This document shows positions 20,774-36,500 of a stretch of DNA of 64,000 bases, in pieces; position 1 is the stretch's first letter, and each line of letters begins with the position of its first letter. The notes below the pieces were generated by a model, which saw only the letters and a list, made by a program, of their open reading frames with translations, searched no databases and had not been told where the DNA came from. Origin of the DNA: Hirundichthys speculiger. Taxonomy: Eukaryota > Chordata > Actinopteri > Beloniformes > Exocoetidae. A program made the position numbers and the translations under genes. Location: assembly GCA_018398805.1 (NCBI GenBank), contig JAGFBZ010000900.1, forward strand, positions 186,001 through 250,000, in the 5' to 3' direction.

Positions 20774-23700
20774 CACTTCTAATAAAATGTTAAGTGTTTT
20801 TATATGACATGTCTAAAGCCAAGTGCTACCTCAGTGCCTGTAAGTGACTGTAGTAACAATGACAAGGAAGGCCATCTAGGTAGCATTAATGATATTTTAG
20901 AGATTGTCCTTTCCTGAAAAACATACAGATGTTGGTAGCACATCCAGTACTTGTATTTGGTTCATTAGCATTATCCAAGTTTACCTTCAGAGCTGTCATA
21001 GGACGGTGGACAGAGCCTGTTCAGGCCAGTGGAGCAAAATAGGCTTTTTGCAGTGAGAGAAGTTACCCTAGCTTCAGGTTCTTAATGAAATACATAAATA
21101 TGTATGACCAACTTGCACACTGCTGGCTCTTTCACGGGAACTTTGTTGTGACTGTTACAAGACAATAAAACATTTCTTGCACAATGCCAGCTGGATTAGA
21201 GCCACGGACTTGTCACAAGATCCAGGCAGATTTCATAGTTGTTTGCAGTCCACTATTTGAAACTGGAGTGAAAATTCTTTGCTTGAAAAAATACGAGCAG
21301 AATTTACAGTACCCTTGAAATCAGGTACACGCTACCAAAATTGGCTTAAGTTTCACGAAAGTTGCTCTCTTTCTGTTGATTGATTTATAAAAAATGATTT
21401 AAAAATCCATATTTCAAGCAGAACCAACACAATCTGGTTTACTTTAAGACTTTATCTATCATTAATGCAATAGTCCTCTTCAGTTCATTACCATCCACAT
21501 CTAAAGACTGACTTCTTATTGCATTTGTTGGAATAGGGAAATCAATACCAAATGCAGCTTTTGGCTTTTCATAGTCTTTTAGCACACACTTTTGTCAAGA
21601 TGTTATCCATACTGATGAAGTAATTGATCTCATGGGGCATCTAATTATTGGAAATGAAGGTGGTCCTGATGAACTTTTACACTGTGCTATGTTGGCAAGA
21701 TACAAAATTGGCTATTTGCTGATAATTCATTATCGCTCTTGTGTATGCCAAAGGAGGAGCAAAAAAAAATCTAAATTTATACAACAAGACTTTAACTGAA
21801 CTGTTAATGCTTGGTACCAAACGGAGCTGAATAATGCAGAGGCCAGACAACCCAGGCAAATTAATATAAGGAGCTAATTACATTGCACCTCATCCATTTC
21901 CCCTTGTAACTGTTTCTGTCTCACTTTTTAAACTTTCTCAAGCATAAAGACATTAATATCAACTCATTGTGTGCTCTTTGTTTAAGTGCTCCCTTTTTTC
22001 TGCTGCTTTAGTCAAGATTAAAAGCAGTGAGTGGGTGAAACCTCCCTGGTCTCCAAACTCTAAATGCTCCGTCTTGGTTTGTGTCATCTCCCCTTTAAGG
22101 CCCCACGCTCTATAGCTTCCATTTAATGGCTACCTTTCCATAATGACCGTCTTCAGCTGGGCCCTGTGAAAAGAGGTGCCTGTGTTTGTGTTGCATCATG
22201 CACACACACACACACACACACACAGCTATACTGTGTGGAAGTAGAGTCCACAGAGAGAAAGAAAAAAAAATCCTATTGAGAGTAGTGTCACATACCCCTG
22301 TTCCATGTCTGTGAACAAGAAATCACCTTCTCAGCATCTATGATGCATATCCCATCCACCTCTGGAGGTTTCATATGCTAAATACCCTTCAGCTGATCAC
22401 AAGCACACGTTCAAGGGCTTTACACCAAAGCCATGTCAAGGAACTGTGCCGATATAAGGCAAAACTTTTCAATTGAGCATATATCATTCAATTAATAACA
22501 AAAAAATAAAAACAAAACTTATGTGTGGGTCAATATGGTACGTTATTCATACCCGCACACAGGCGCAACAGCCAGATTTTGTTTGAAAATGTTTTTGAAA
22601 TGAAAAAGGTAACTATGTCCATGCGGGTCTGTTTCTGTGTCTTTACATTCTCAGCACTGCAACTTCAAACTAGCTTTCATGTGTCTATCTTTGTGCTCGG
22701 AGGTGTTTTTTTTCTCTTACATACATTTTCATCTCTGCTTCCACAAATTTAACAGGCTGTGGTGAAGATTATTGGTATATTTCATTCATTTGTAGCAGAG
22801 TCCTGTGTTACTTACTGGTAATTATCAGCTCTCCCGGCAGGAGCTAATCAAAGGACTTCGTAATGGTTTTCAGCTGAAACACGTTGGCATGTGAACAGTC
22901 GCTTTCCTCGGTAGACACAGGTGATGCTACCTTTTAGAAACAACGCAGTGACAGATGACTATGGACATGCGGCTCCATTACTGCACCGCTGCTCATCAGG
23001 GTTTCATCTTCCATTTTTGAGCATTTCTTTCTATTCACCTCAGTTACAGTAAATGTTTTAAAAAGTAAATCAAACGGGAATCACTGCCTTGTGATCATTT
23101 CATTCAACCCACAAAAGCCGCGACAGAGTTTAGCTCCATGCCTGAACAAACGCACTGATCTTTACGTCAGGAAAACATCATCACTTGAGTATTTTAATTT
23201 TTTTGACATTTTATCAGACTGTATTTCACACATGAAAAACTGTTTTTTTTTTTTTTTTTTTTTATGTGAGATCCTTGTAACTTTAATCTTTGAGAATGAA
23301 ATCCTCATCAATTCATCACTGAGTCCACAGGAATGTGCAGAAAGACATTCCTTCTGGGGTTTCTGAATATATCTAGTTTTAAAGAAAGGCGCAGACAGAT
23401 ATAGGGACTGCCAGAAAATACAATGGCCCTGCTTATTACACTCGCCTACAAAAGAGACGTAAAGAAGGGAAGGGAGGAGAGAACAGAGAAGATTGGATCT
23501 TTCATGTGGCCCTTATTAAGCAACTTTGCGTGAACCTGATATTAATCTTTTTTCAAGCCTTTATGTAAGCTGTTACATTGATAAAAACTAAACTGTCTGT
23601 TATAAAAGAATATACTTTATTCAAATAATAATGAAAAAAAAAATCTAACCTTGAGTCTCTCTCCACGAGCTTCCTCCCCATTTAAGGCTGGAGATGTTTT

Positions 23701-24188
23701 CTTAAAGCCTTTTTATGACCAGTGGGGATGGATAGGCTGCAGGATGGATGCAGTGATAGTGGAAAAGAAGAACAGTGAGCTGGTTTCTGTTAAAAGGTGA
23801 GAGGGAATAAGCTTGGAGCTTGACAGGGGCAGGTTGGGATGTGAAGAAGTGGCGATGGAGGAGATCTGAGGGTTGAGTTAAATGGCTACAGAGGTGTGTG
23901 GCTGAAACAGGCAGATTGTTGACCACTTATAAAAAAAAATATTAATAATTAATAATGGGTGGTGGCACAAAGTGGTCACCTTTATCTCAAGAAACAAATA
24001 TTCACCTCATGAAGCAAGATAAAGCACATTTAAGGCACTGGAAGTTTGGAGAAGTGTTTGAGTTAAATATACAATTGACAGGTCTGTGGTACTTTTACCA
24101 TGTGTGTGATATTTTCAATTCTAAAATAAAATGCTGTATTATAATGCAGTATAATAATGCAAGATTCTTGAAGCAACAAATAAGCCTC
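20774..24188. other. No gene recognised; small microsatellites
   Basis: Contains (CA)n at about 22198-22224 and a T run near 23240-23262. Open frames at 22525-22752, 23091-23366 and 23955-24269 show no domain. I saw no terminal repeats or conserved blocks. Confidence 0.4.
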
Positions 24189-24540
24189 AGGCCATATTCA
24201 AAGTCGTATACTATGCTGTTCGTGCATGCTGATTTTACAAACACTAAGTACACAGTATGCAGGATGTGAGCAATTGCACAATCTGCAATATGCGAGAAGA
24301 ACCCAGATGGTGAGCTACTTCCAGGAAAATTTCCTAGTGTGAAAAGTCCACCTTGCATGCTGTATTCCACAGTGCCTTTACAGCAGGAGCCAGTCTGGTG
24401 ACTGGCTTCCACCTGTGCTGTTGCATAGTTGCTTTTACAGGAGTATACTATGCAGTAATGACAACTTCTAAATGATTATACATTATATACAGTATGCTAC
24501 TGTATGAACAGTAAGCACTATGTGGTTTTGAAAACAGCCT
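24189..24540. mobile_element. Probable MITE with TIR of the AAGGC..TTTTCAAAACC type
   Basis: The right end reads GTGGTTTTGAAAACAGCCTT; the left end (AGGCCATATTCAAAGTCGTA) is its decayed inverted copy. Subterminal blocks with GTATACTATG-like words recur on both sides. This end sequence is familiar from abundant teleost MITEs. The target duplication is not clear, so the superfamily is unassigned. Confidence 0.5.
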
Positions 24541-25769
24541 TAAGGATTATTTCATGTATATCTTTTTTACTATAACTCCATAATAAGGACATCATACCCT
24601 GCAGCCCTTTGTGAGTTGGCCTAAGTCAGTGTATCTCTTTAAAAATAATGTAAAACCAGTGTTCATCTTTAAAATTCAGCTGGGGATCTTTTGTAATGAA
24701 AGCTTTTAAGAGGAGTCTGTCGAAGCAGCAGAAAGCTGGAATCATGAGCCAAATTGTGACCCCTGAGTGTGATATGCTCAAATCAATGTTTTTTTCAGGC
24801 CATTTCGGTTAAGAATTTGTATTATACCTTGGTGGGTTCCTGTAAGAAAACCTTTAAGGGAGAAGTGTTATGCCCCCCTGAATCTTCACTGGCTTTGCAA
24901 TGCCAGGCTAAGGGTCGTATCATGCATGGGCTTCCTTTTCCTAACTGGGTTATTGTCTGCACCAGTGAAGATATGGATAAAGAATACCCGACATAATTGC
25001 AAGAGAGACCTCACTGTTATTTCTCCTGTGGTTTCCATGCAGCACACAAAACTGGCTTTGTTTGACCAAAGTCTTTTCATTTTATTTTGAGGTAAAGATT
25101 TTATTATTAATGACTTATTTGTTTACTTTTTATTTTGTTGTAGCACCTTTCTTGTATTTTTTTTATATAGCGAATTACTAAACTCATGAGTTATCCAGCT
25201 TTGTAAGAAATAAAATTTCAGTATTTTGGAAAGCTGATTAAAAGGTTAGGTTGCTGGGTCATTTTAATTATATTTTATCTAGTACAGTTATTGGTGATCA
25301 TTATCAATGGGCTAATGATGTTAACATATATGGGCAGAAGAACCATCTGCTTATTTGAGATAATCTTGATGCATGAAGTAAAGTTGAGAATGTCAACTTG
25401 GAATGGGGATTTTGACGGGCAAACCCCCTTTTTCAAATTGGGAGGGTTTTGTTGACCAGTTTTTGTCTTTGGAGACATGCAGTTTTCATTATCAGGTGAT
25501 TACATTAAATCCATTTGAATAATAATAATTCAACCTTTTCAGTTTAAACATGTGAGTACCTGATTAAAAAAAAAAAAAAAACAAAGTAAAAACTCACCTC
25601 TGGCTTAGTTAAGTTGTCCCGTATGGAAGAATCCACAGGGACGGACTGTTCCAAAGATAATAAAATGTGCCATTTCCCTTAAATGCAGTCACCAGTTGGA
25701 ATTGCTGTACAGCACATATTTTAAAGAGATAAGTACTGTATGTTAGATTAAAGCCAAAATGACAGTTTT
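24541..25769. other. No gene recognised
   Basis: No conserved domain in 24769-24996 or in the minus frames. A run of A lies near 25566-25581. Nothing else supported. Confidence 0.4.
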
Positions 25770-26065
25770 TTGCCTAACACCATGAAAGTTCATGGTTCAA
25801 ACTCTGGCTGGGGTCTTTTTTTGTGGAGTTTGCATCCTCTCCCCATGGCTGAGTGGGTTTTCTCTGGGCACTCTAGCTTCTTTCCATGGTCCAAAAACGT
25901 GGATGTCAAATTAATTGGTTATTCCATATTCCCCGTTAATGTGTGTGCTTGTGCTTCTGTATGTGACCCTGCGGTAGACGGGCGATCTATCTAGGGTGTA
26001 CCCCTGCCTTTTGGCAAAAGAGAATTGGGAGCGACTCCAGAAGATCCTCATGGTCCTAAATAGGA
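25770..26065 (+). mobile_element. tRNA-derived SINE-like repeat, nearly full length
   Basis: A B-box-like GGTTCAAACTC at about 25794 is followed by a long unique body with blocks such as GTGGAGTTTGCATCCTCTCC, GGTCCAAAAACGTG, GGGTGTACCCCTGCC and GACTCCAG, ending in a GGAATAAGTGGGTATAAATG tail. This block order is that of a very common teleost SINE family. The A box is not clear, so the 5' end may be eroded. Antisense tail pieces of the same repeat lie at 5598 and 51055. Confidence 0.75.
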
Positions 26066-26911
26066 ATAAGTGGGTATAAATGTTAAATGAACTAGTTTAC
26101 CCCACCAGCTCCAGTCTATTCAGGAAATAAACTCATTTTAGAAATGAAGTGTTGCAATAATGCAGAGCTGTATGTGAGGCAAAAAGGTGGGAAACACAGG
26201 GTAGCACAAAAAACAGACTAGTCAGGGGAAGGAGAAAAGGAGGAAACCTTATCCTCACAGGGGCTGATGAAACACAGATTAACAAGATTAACAAGATTAA
26301 CCAAAACTATAAATTATTACAACTTGTTTAACTTTGAATTTTCATGCAAAAAATAAATAAATAAATAAATCACATGTGGTTTGTTTCAACCCTAGATGTT
26401 ACTATGAATAATTAAAAGCAATTTAGTTATTTATAGTTTTATATTTTTATGTTGCTTCCTCTATCTTTGAACAATGTTTTCTGTTTTTATTTTTTTTCTC
26501 TTAATTTTTGGACATTGAAAATGAGAAAAAGTACAAAGCAGAAGTCATTCTTAATATTTGAAAAAGGAACTCTTGTAACTATCCAACAAGCATTATGGTG
26601 TCTGTAAGGTTTCGTTAGCATTGATGTTCAAGTGCTGATATCTTTTGTTCTAAATTTCATAAATACACCTCTTTGTGGGTATCTCTGCTCTTTCACATAG
26701 CTTCATTCATTATTTAGGAGGGCATGAAACAACAGCAGCGAAGATCCAAAAGGCCAACTGCAATGTAGGTATTAACTTGGCTATTTCTCAACTAACTGTA
26801 TTGTTATTGAGAAGAGCAGAGGATTCTATTTAAAGAATTAACTGTTGGGGTTTGAATTTGATAGGTTTTATTATCCATCCAAATGTTTTTTCCTTGTGGT
26901 GTAGAAGTGGC

Positions 26912-26913
<2 letters not shown>
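26066..26913. other. No gene recognised; (AAAT)n run
   Basis: Short (AAAT)n near 26348-26369 and T-rich stretches. No exon or element supported. Confidence 0.4.

Positions 26914-27001
<88 letters not shown>
26914..27001. repeat. (TA)n microsatellite next to MITE copy 2
   Basis: About 43 TA units with one phase break at 26951-26952, followed by a short degenerate CA/TA stretch that abuts the MITE. Open frames here are artefacts. Confidence 0.97.
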
Positions 27002-27003
<2 letters not shown>

Positions 27004-27015
27004 CATACACATACA

Positions 27016-27378
27016 CAGTCATGGAAAAAATTATTAGACCACCATTTGTTCTCCACTTTCTTGTTCATTTTAATACCTGGTACCACTAAACGTCATCATG
27101 TGACTAAAACAGACAGAAAAGAAAACACTGAATGCATTAAAAGCAGTGTTTTTGGCAGTGCAACGCCATAGCTATTGATGTAAAAACTTAAGTGATTTAG
27201 GGTATAAAACCATGGAAAATGGTAAGATATCAGCTCTTAAATAAAACTCTTATGAGCAATCTTTGTGGTTATCGTTATGTTTTGTCAAACAACAAATGTA
27301 CCTTTAGTTGTACCAGGCATTAAAATGAACAAGAAACTGAAGAAAACAAGAGTAGTCTAATAATTTTTTCCATGACTG
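27016..27378 (-). mobile_element. Tc1/mariner-type MITE, copy 2 (inverted)
   Basis: Starts CAGTCATGGAAAAAATTATT and ends TAATTTTTTCCATGACTG followed by TA. Its interior is the reverse complement of copy 1 at 20151-20514: for example, the rightmost part here contains AAATGTACCTTTAGTTGTAC, matching the left part of copy 1. No ORF. The (TA)n array lies at its left end, which corresponds to the same physical end that carries (TA)n in copy 1. Confidence 0.88.
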
Positions 27379-27504
27379 TATGTATGCAAATTAGATGAAT
27401 AATTTCAATCCCATCACAGACTGAGTCATACTGAACAATTTTCTTATTGACAGTACACCTTTACCCTCAAACAGGTTATAGCCTTTTGAAATCTTGATAT
27501 CAAA

Positions 27505-27579
27505 ATTATATATATATTTTCTTGAAAAAACTCGGGCGCCTAAAGGGTTAATGCGATAACCCGATTATCTTACCCAGCC

Positions 27580-27588
<9 letters not shown>
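27505..27588 (-). mobile_element. hAT-like terminal remnant
   Basis: Read on the minus strand it starts TAGGGCTGGGTAAGATAATC next to a TA run, followed by CGGGTTATCG. TAGGGCTGGG is a frequent hAT end in fish. No partner end is found; the outer side is replaced by (TA)n. Confidence 0.35.

Positions 27589-27650
<62 letters not shown>
27583..27650. repeat. (TA)n microsatellite
   Basis: About 34 TA units directly against the hAT-like terminus. Confidence 0.95.
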
Positions 27651-27653
<3 letters not shown>

Positions 27654-28531
27654 TAAACATTTTTTCAGAACTGCAATTTCATTATTGCTTAACAAGAAAA
27701 AGCAGAGAAAGTAAGACCACTGGGATGGTAACAGAGCAGAGGACATGGAGGTGAGTAAGGGTTACAGAACTACTTAAATTGTTTGTGATTAGAATGAGAC
27801 ACATTATTGAGTATCCACATACATTTACAGATGAGATCTCCACAAGTACACAAAAGCACCATGAAATATGCATCAGCATGAAATGTGGGCCCTTTTCAGA
27901 ATAATAATCAACAGTGTTGACAGCACGGAGCAGTAAAGACAAAAATCAAATCCCTCAGCTTCCCAGAGCTCCAAAGTAAGTCTGGCCGTATCAGAGCCGA
28001 TACCAGTACCCTCCTGGTGGGAATTTAAATTATGTTTCAGGGGCAACAAGTTCACCATAGCTAGACAAAGTTGTCATTGTATCACCAACTGTGCCAGCAA
28101 GTCTCCAGCAGCTCCACGCCAGTTCAACTGTCAGAATCTGTTTTTGCATAAAAAATGCCAAGGATAATTGTTTAAGGGAGGATTTACTCGGAGAGTTCAA
28201 ATGTTTTGTTCTGTTTATCCCTAAACACTGCAACTATTTTATAAAATTCACACTGTGGACAAATATTACTACCTTGTGAAAAGGTATCTAACAGGGAATG
28301 CATTCTTGCCATCTATCCAGTATTGCAATTTTCTTACACAAGAAAACTGCACTCTACATATTGCTTTTCAAAGTTACATTACCAGCTGGATACTACCTTT
28401 GGGTCACACCCGGCGTGGAAGCAGCGCAGTCCAGCTATGCTGCTGCAGCTGTTGTGAATTGTGGCCATTCTGATCATTATTGAGACACCTCTGTTCCCAT
28501 CGTCAAAAGTGGAGACAGAGCTGTAACAGTG
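27651..28531. other. No gene recognised
   Basis: Open frames on both strands (27682-28058, 28030-28279, 28255-28483) overlap each other without motif or splice context. Confidence 0.4.
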
Positions 28532-28614
28532 GCTTAGACCAGTCTTTCTCAACCGGGGTGTCGCGGCACACTGGGGTGTCGTCAAAAAAATGACCAATTC
28601 TGACATTTCATATA

Positions 28615-29370
28615 CAGTGGTACCTCTACTTACGAACGTTTCTACATAGGAAATTTTCAGGTTACAAAACGCTTCAAAGGGAAAATATTGCCTCTCGTTA
28701 TGAAAGAAATTTCAGGATAGAAAAGGCAAAAATCCAGTAACGCTGCTACTCGCAGCTCCCAGAGTTTACCGAATGTAAACATAGCTGTCGACTCTGTATC
28801 TCGGTTTGAAAGCTGTGCGTCCGAGCTGCTCTTCCATTGGCTATCACTTAGCATCCCTGGCATCCCATTGGCTGTGAGGGCCCCTTGTCTGTATGAGCGT
28901 AACCCAGCAATCCAGGTGTACGAACAATTTTTACCACCGCCAAGGAGGTTATGTTTTTGTCCGCGTTTATCTGTCTGTCTGTGTTCAAGATAACTCAAAA
29001 AGTTATGGGTGGATTTTGATGAAATTTTCAGGAGTTGTCAGAAATGTGAAAAGGAAGAACTGATTTTATTTTGGGTGTGATCCGGAAGAAATCCTGGATT
29101 CTGGATCACTTTCAAATTTTCGATAATTGTTGCGTTTAGTGGAGGTCTGTGTCTCTGAGTGATTTTCTAGTTCTAACATGTATTTCTTACAGGTTTTTAT
29201 GTCATTTCATGTATTATTTATAATTTATATTAAAAAAATAATGTTCGAATTTTGGGAGGCTTGAAACGGATTAGGGCATTTACATGGAAAACGCGTCTCT
29301 ACTTAAGAAATTTTCAGGTTACGAAAACTACTTCCAGAACCAATTAATTTCGTAAGTAGAAGTAGTACTG
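28615..29370. mobile_element. 756-bp MITE nested in hAT copy 2
   Basis: Starts CAGTGGTACCTCTACTTACG after TA (28613-28614) and ends CGTAAGTAGAAGTAGTACTG before TA (29371-29372). A subterminal TTTTCAGGTTAC block occurs near both ends in opposite orientation. The TA target duplication suggests a Tc1/mariner/pogo-type transposase. Two ATTGGCT (CCAAT-type) words lie at about 28836 and 28867. No protein is encoded. The same insertion site in hAT copy 1 holds the 62-bp derivative. Confidence 0.8.
28931..29177 (+). repeat. Third-level nested repeat (CCGCCAAGGAGG type)
   Basis: Begins near ACCGCCAAGGAGGTTATGTT, has a body with GGATTTTGATGAAATTTTCA and TGATCCGGA / GGATCACTTTC blocks, and ends near a GATTTTCTAGTTCTAAC block. 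These blocks, in this order, are those of a common teleost interspersed repeat of unclear class. It lies wholly inside the MITE, so it inserted last. Its edges are approximate. Confidence 0.6.
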
Positions 29371-30003
29371 TATAAATATATGAATGCATACATAAATACA
29401 TACTTTTTGCCTATGAATGAATGAATAAATAAATAAATAAGATACATAATTGGACATGAAATGAATAATAAATATATGTCACACATGCCCATTTCCCAAT
29501 GTCAACAACGTCAGTACGGGGTCAGCGTAAGGTCAACGTGACTGCCCAGTTAGCTTACGTCGTAATATCATTTAACAGCTGGAATTTTATTTCACAGATA
29601 GCAAAGAGAACTTTTTAGCAGCATCATGGATTGTTTTCTAAAAAGAAAAGCCCTACAGGAACAGAGGAGCCGACTTCTTCATCAAGCCTTCATCCACCAG
29701 CTCTGAATCTGCACCATAGGTACCAAAGGTAGCTGCTAGCGATAAGGCTAAAAAGAGGCAATACAAGAATGATGGATGGAAGCAAGCACATCAGGGATGA
29801 AAAGAAGCTTTCCTGCTGAGGCCTACTCTGGTGCAGTTATCGTGTTCAGGTTATTTAAACAAAATAAACAGGAACGTATGCATTTACAGTCGGAGCGATG
29901 CAGTGTGGTTTTGGATTATATTTTACTTTGGGGTGTCGTGAGATTTTATTCACTTTTGAAAGGTGTCGTGACTGAAAAAAGGTTGAGAAAGGCTGGCTTA
30001 GAG

Positions 30004-34186
<4,183 letters not shown>

Positions 34187-34401
34187 CTCCTTTTTGAATT
34201 CCTTTTGTTTCATCCTCTGAACACGCTGCTTTAGTTGGCATACTTATGAGATTAGTCACTGTTGTGAGGTTACTCACGCTGGTAAACTAACTTGACAGTA
34301 GTGGCCCCTCTTAGCCACTGAATGTGCAAAATCTGTGCTTTTAAAAAGGTATTCATGAAAACATACAAACAAAAAATAAAACTTGTGTTGTAATGATAAT
34401 A

Positions 34402-34810
34402 CAACCTAACATAAAATAATAGCAGTTCACAGATAGGATGTTCACAGATGCCAGAAGTTGGTCGACTCCATGCAACACAGATGTGAAGCGGTTCTCAGAA
34501 ACAGTGGCTATACAACTAAATATTAGTTTAGTGATTCATAGGAATGCTGAATCCTGGATATTTTTCAGTTTATACAGTAAATATTTGAGTTTGTAAAGTA
34601 AAATGCAGACACTGCTATCTTTTTGAACAGCCCAATGTTCATTTTTGTTCATTTTCTGTAAAGTAAGTAAAGAATTTCTGCTTTTTTCTTCATGTTTTGA
34701 TTTAGAATATAATGTGCAGTGTTCCCAATGCATGTAAATAAAAACCATTATAAGGATTTTGGGCTTTACTCAATTTTTTGAACAGACTGCTATTATTTTG
34801 AACACAACTG
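34402..34810. mobile_element. MITE with AATAATAGCAGT terminal repeats
   Basis: The right end reads ACTGCTATTATTTTGAACAC, then AACTG and TA. The left end has AAAATAATAGCAGTTCACAG, its inverted counterpart, with a less conserved outermost 10 bp. AATAGCAGT words recur inside (for example the GATAGCAGTGTC complement near 34610). This TIR is typical of a Tc1-related teleost MITE. No transposase is encoded; the minus frame at 34536-34748 has no domain. Confidence 0.68.
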
Positions 34811-36498
34811 TATTTACTTTGATATACTACAGTACATAGATATCAGATTTCTCATTTTTTGATTTTTCCAGGCTGGTTTATGTGAACTCAAATTAAACAA
34901 TGGTGCTGTTAATCATTATCATATATTGGGCCACGTCAAATTTTCTAAAATACTTACACTTTTTTACCATTTGTGTGTAAAATGCACACACACACGGAGC
35001 TACAGCCTCCTGACATGCGGCAGGTGTAGACCTATGGCATTTGTCTTTATTATCAAAGACCCGTTATTTATTTGCTCTTTCTCTTGGACTTGCTGTTTTA
35101 CAGTAAGTGCCTTGTCTTTTCTTCGTATGTGCTACTCTCCAGGTCTAAATCTCTCCTAAACAGGCAAGGTTCCAGGTTTCTCTGAAATGATCTTCAATGC
35201 AAATACGTGCAACTTCAGAATGACTTTTACGGCAGTTTCAGGGCAGAAATTTAAATAATGCTTCACGGTCTAGTTTCTATTTCTGCCTTACCAGATGAAC
35301 ATGGCATTTTGTGGATTCGTTGGGATGAGATGAGTCACCTCCTCAGGAGAGGTGAACTTGTGAATTCATATTCCTCCCCAGACACATCCAGTTTATTCTC
35401 CAGAGTCTCGACAGAACCTGTCAGTTTTCGACAAAAACTGTTTGTGAAGCATCTCTGAGTGGGTTTCATCATGTCTTTTCCAGTCCTCTTGTACGGCATC
35501 AGGGGACGTGACAAGGGGTGTGCCACGTGGAATATGAGCATGAAGTACAAACTATACAATGTCAGCGCTGTTCTTATTACAGCATACCTGGCATAGCACG
35601 AACCTAACTGCCAAAAGAGGAGGACAAAGGTAGTGAAAGCTCTGAAAGCAGAAGCAAAGCATTGCAAGGAAAGTCATGTTCAGGACTGTCGTGAAACCCC
35701 TAATGACGACACATTGAAGAAGCTCTCAGAAATGAAAGAAAGAAGTGAGAATGTTGTACTCATTAGGCTTCAGATGGAAGCCTAATGAGTAGTAGGCCTT
35801 GGTCACATCTTCCACTAACATGTCTCAACTGAGCCCATCACAAGTAGACAGCTGTAAGTTCAGATGAATGCAGTCAACAGGCCTTACTGACATTAAGATC
35901 TGGTTACTTCAATTGGATGTGGTCTGGGGTGTGTATGACATTATTCTGTTAACAGAATTCTTAGCAAATGTGACACGGGCCGAACTTGTAGAATAAAAAA
36001 TCTGACATCCTTGAGTATGTGGTCAATTTCCAGAGGACTAGGCACCAAAAGTGCACTGCTGCTTGTTGCAGGTTTATTCACAAACACGTTTGGTCCTGGC
36101 AAACAGAAATAACGCATCCTGATTTGCCTCGTGAGAAGGTGTGGGAGACTAAAGCCCATGAAGTCACTTCAGACACATGCTGGGTGTGAACTTGCTTTCT
36201 TTTAGTTGTCCACGTGTTAACAGATCATCCAAGACGTGTGTTAATCCAAGGTGTGGGGAGGACCTGGGGTGCAAGGGGGTTGTGAAGACAGAATGTGATG
36301 TCAAAGATCTTGGAGTGACTGTCTGCAGCTGAGGAAAGGATATGCTTCATTGTTTTTTTTGAGCTGGACTCAACAAAAATAATTATTTCCATTTGTTTAC
36401 TTCTGTTTGTACATATTTTATTGAGTCACATGGGAACAGTGGTGACAGTGAAACCAGAAACCTGTCATGTATTTACAATTTAATTTTTGTGCATAACA
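34811..36498. other. No gene recognised; one strong hairpin
   Basis: The minus frame at 35335-35667 (110 codons) and the frames at 34926-35159 and 35941-36159 have no recognised domain. A perfect inverted repeat at 35757-35791 is listed separately. No transposon termini were seen. Confidence 0.4.
35757..35791. repeat. Perfect 15-bp inverted repeat with 5-base loop
   Basis: Left arm TACTCATTAGGCTTC, loop AGATG, right arm GAAGCCTAATGAGTA. All 15 positions pair. No T run or other terminator-like or small-RNA context is evident. It could form a hairpin in RNA from either strand, or a small cruciform. Confidence 0.9.
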
Positions 36499-36500
36499 TA

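Larger units (their letters stand above)
28532..30003 (+). mobile_element. hAT element copy 2 with nested insertions
   Basis: The element is 28540-29995. It starts CAGTCTTTCTCAACC and ends GGTTGAGAAAGGCTG. The flanking 8-mers GCTTAGAC (28532-28539) and GCTTAGAG (29996-30003) match at 7 of 8 positions, a good hAT target duplication. The right half (29371-29995) is the reverse complement of the left half of copy 1 at 12745-13536. A start-like MDCFLKRKALQEQRSRLLHQ at 29625 and a later RQYKNDGW stretch after a frameshift look like the beginning of a Charlie-type transposase; only about 370 bp follow to the TIR, so the catalytic part was lost before this copy spread. It contains a 756-bp MITE, itself carrying another repeat. 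Confidence 0.88.
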
